A DNA stretch of 64,000 bases, from positions 1 through 64,000 of the forward strand of contig JAWPHD010004388.1 in NCBI GenBank assembly GCA_037043455.1, given 5' to 3'. The DNA is from Cyrtodaria siliqua (Eukaryota; Mollusca; Bivalvia; Adapedonta; Hiatellidae). How positions within the stretch are numbered: position 1 is the stretch's first letter; each line of letters opens with the position of its first letter. Made by a program: the position numbers and the translations under genes. The notes under the pieces were generated by a model. It saw only the letters and a program-made list of their open reading frames with translations, made no database searches and was not told where the DNA came from. Positions 63,720 to 64,000 of this stretch are shown piece by piece.

Positions 63720-64000
63720 GGAGTTAAATTGGGTTTTACGGCACACCAACACAAAACGGTCATATTGCGCCAACAGGAATGGACATTTCATGCTCACCCT
63801 CCATTTACATTGAGAGGAAAACTACGCAGAATGAGAACCTTCTCACCTGCAGAACTGCAGAGTTGCTGCAAATTCTGTTGTAAACACTCCATTTTTCACT
63901 GGAGCCAGTATCATGGTTTTCTGACATCAATCAAGTAGCACCTGAAACAATACAGGATGATGACGGACCTGAAATGAACATGACAAAAATGAACATGAAC
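63720..64000 (+). mobile_element. Dispersed element with gaacatgaa end, copy 2 (runs off the window)
   Basis: Opens 'gggttttacggcacaccaac', then 'aactgcagagttgctgcaaa', 'actggagccagtatcatggt', 'cctgaaacaatacagga', and ends in repeated aaatgaacatga. Reverse-oriented copy of 9310-9625. The cut edge lies in the simple tail, so its full length is not known. Confidence 0.82.

Overview
The window is AT-rich, intron- and repeat-dominated animal DNA. It carries GT-AG introns, tRNA-derived SINEs, decayed non-LTR retrotransposons, many terminal-inverted-repeat (TIR) and fold-back elements, and several mini- and microsatellites. The style of the SINEs and of the 'aggtcaaggtcac' tandem elements suggests a mollusc, most likely a bivalve. 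That assignment is inference and no species is claimed. I see no bacterial operon, CRISPR array, rRNA or convincing functional tRNA.

Two host genes can be supported, both on the plus strand. (1) At the left edge is the last coding exon (3416-3907) of a nucleotide-sugar transporter of the SLC35A type; its earlier exons lie outside the window. The intron in front of it is filled by a tandem array (1-1680 and 3301-3415) whose unit contains the intron's own 3' splice site plus the first roughly 40 bases of the exon. (2) A small lysine/serine/arginine-rich protein gene of 7 coding exons (16796-29884) reads as a complete 162-residue protein when the exons are joined, with all phases matching. Its introns host a 1.4-kb TIR element, a pogo/Tigger-like element with two further elements nested in it, a 31-bp minisatellite and a 769-bp element with 7-bp target duplications. 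A copy of its second exon with its intron flank sits in inverted orientation at 15449-15597, bracketed by a 10-bp direct repeat.

The remainder by region: 3.9-9.6 kb, nested dispersed repeats including a TA-flanked MITE whose empty site survives in a second copy; 10.4-11.7 kb, a broken unidentified reading frame and a 146-bp tandem repeat; 12.8-14.9 kb, a decayed minus-strand LINE with endonuclease and reverse transcriptase; 30-39 kb, SINEs, fold-back elements, a TTAA-flanked MITE and a 48-bp minisatellite; 39-48 kb, largely unassigned DNA with a few MITEs; 48.8-51.5 kb, a 26-bp minisatellite split by a fold-back element and a LINE RNase H fragment; 55-58 kb, a SINE, a TIR element with a near-perfect hairpin and a LINE 3' tail; 59-61.8 kb, a 465-bp tandem repeat beside a TIR-bounded element whose two ends are arrays of palindromic GTGATATCAC units; 62.9-64 kb, a LINE endonuclease scrap, a trinucleotide repeat and a dispersed element.

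The most notable structures are the splice-acceptor satellite, the palindrome-array transposon and the inverted captured exon. All coordinates and repeat counts come from reading by eye and can be off by a few bases at repeat edges.
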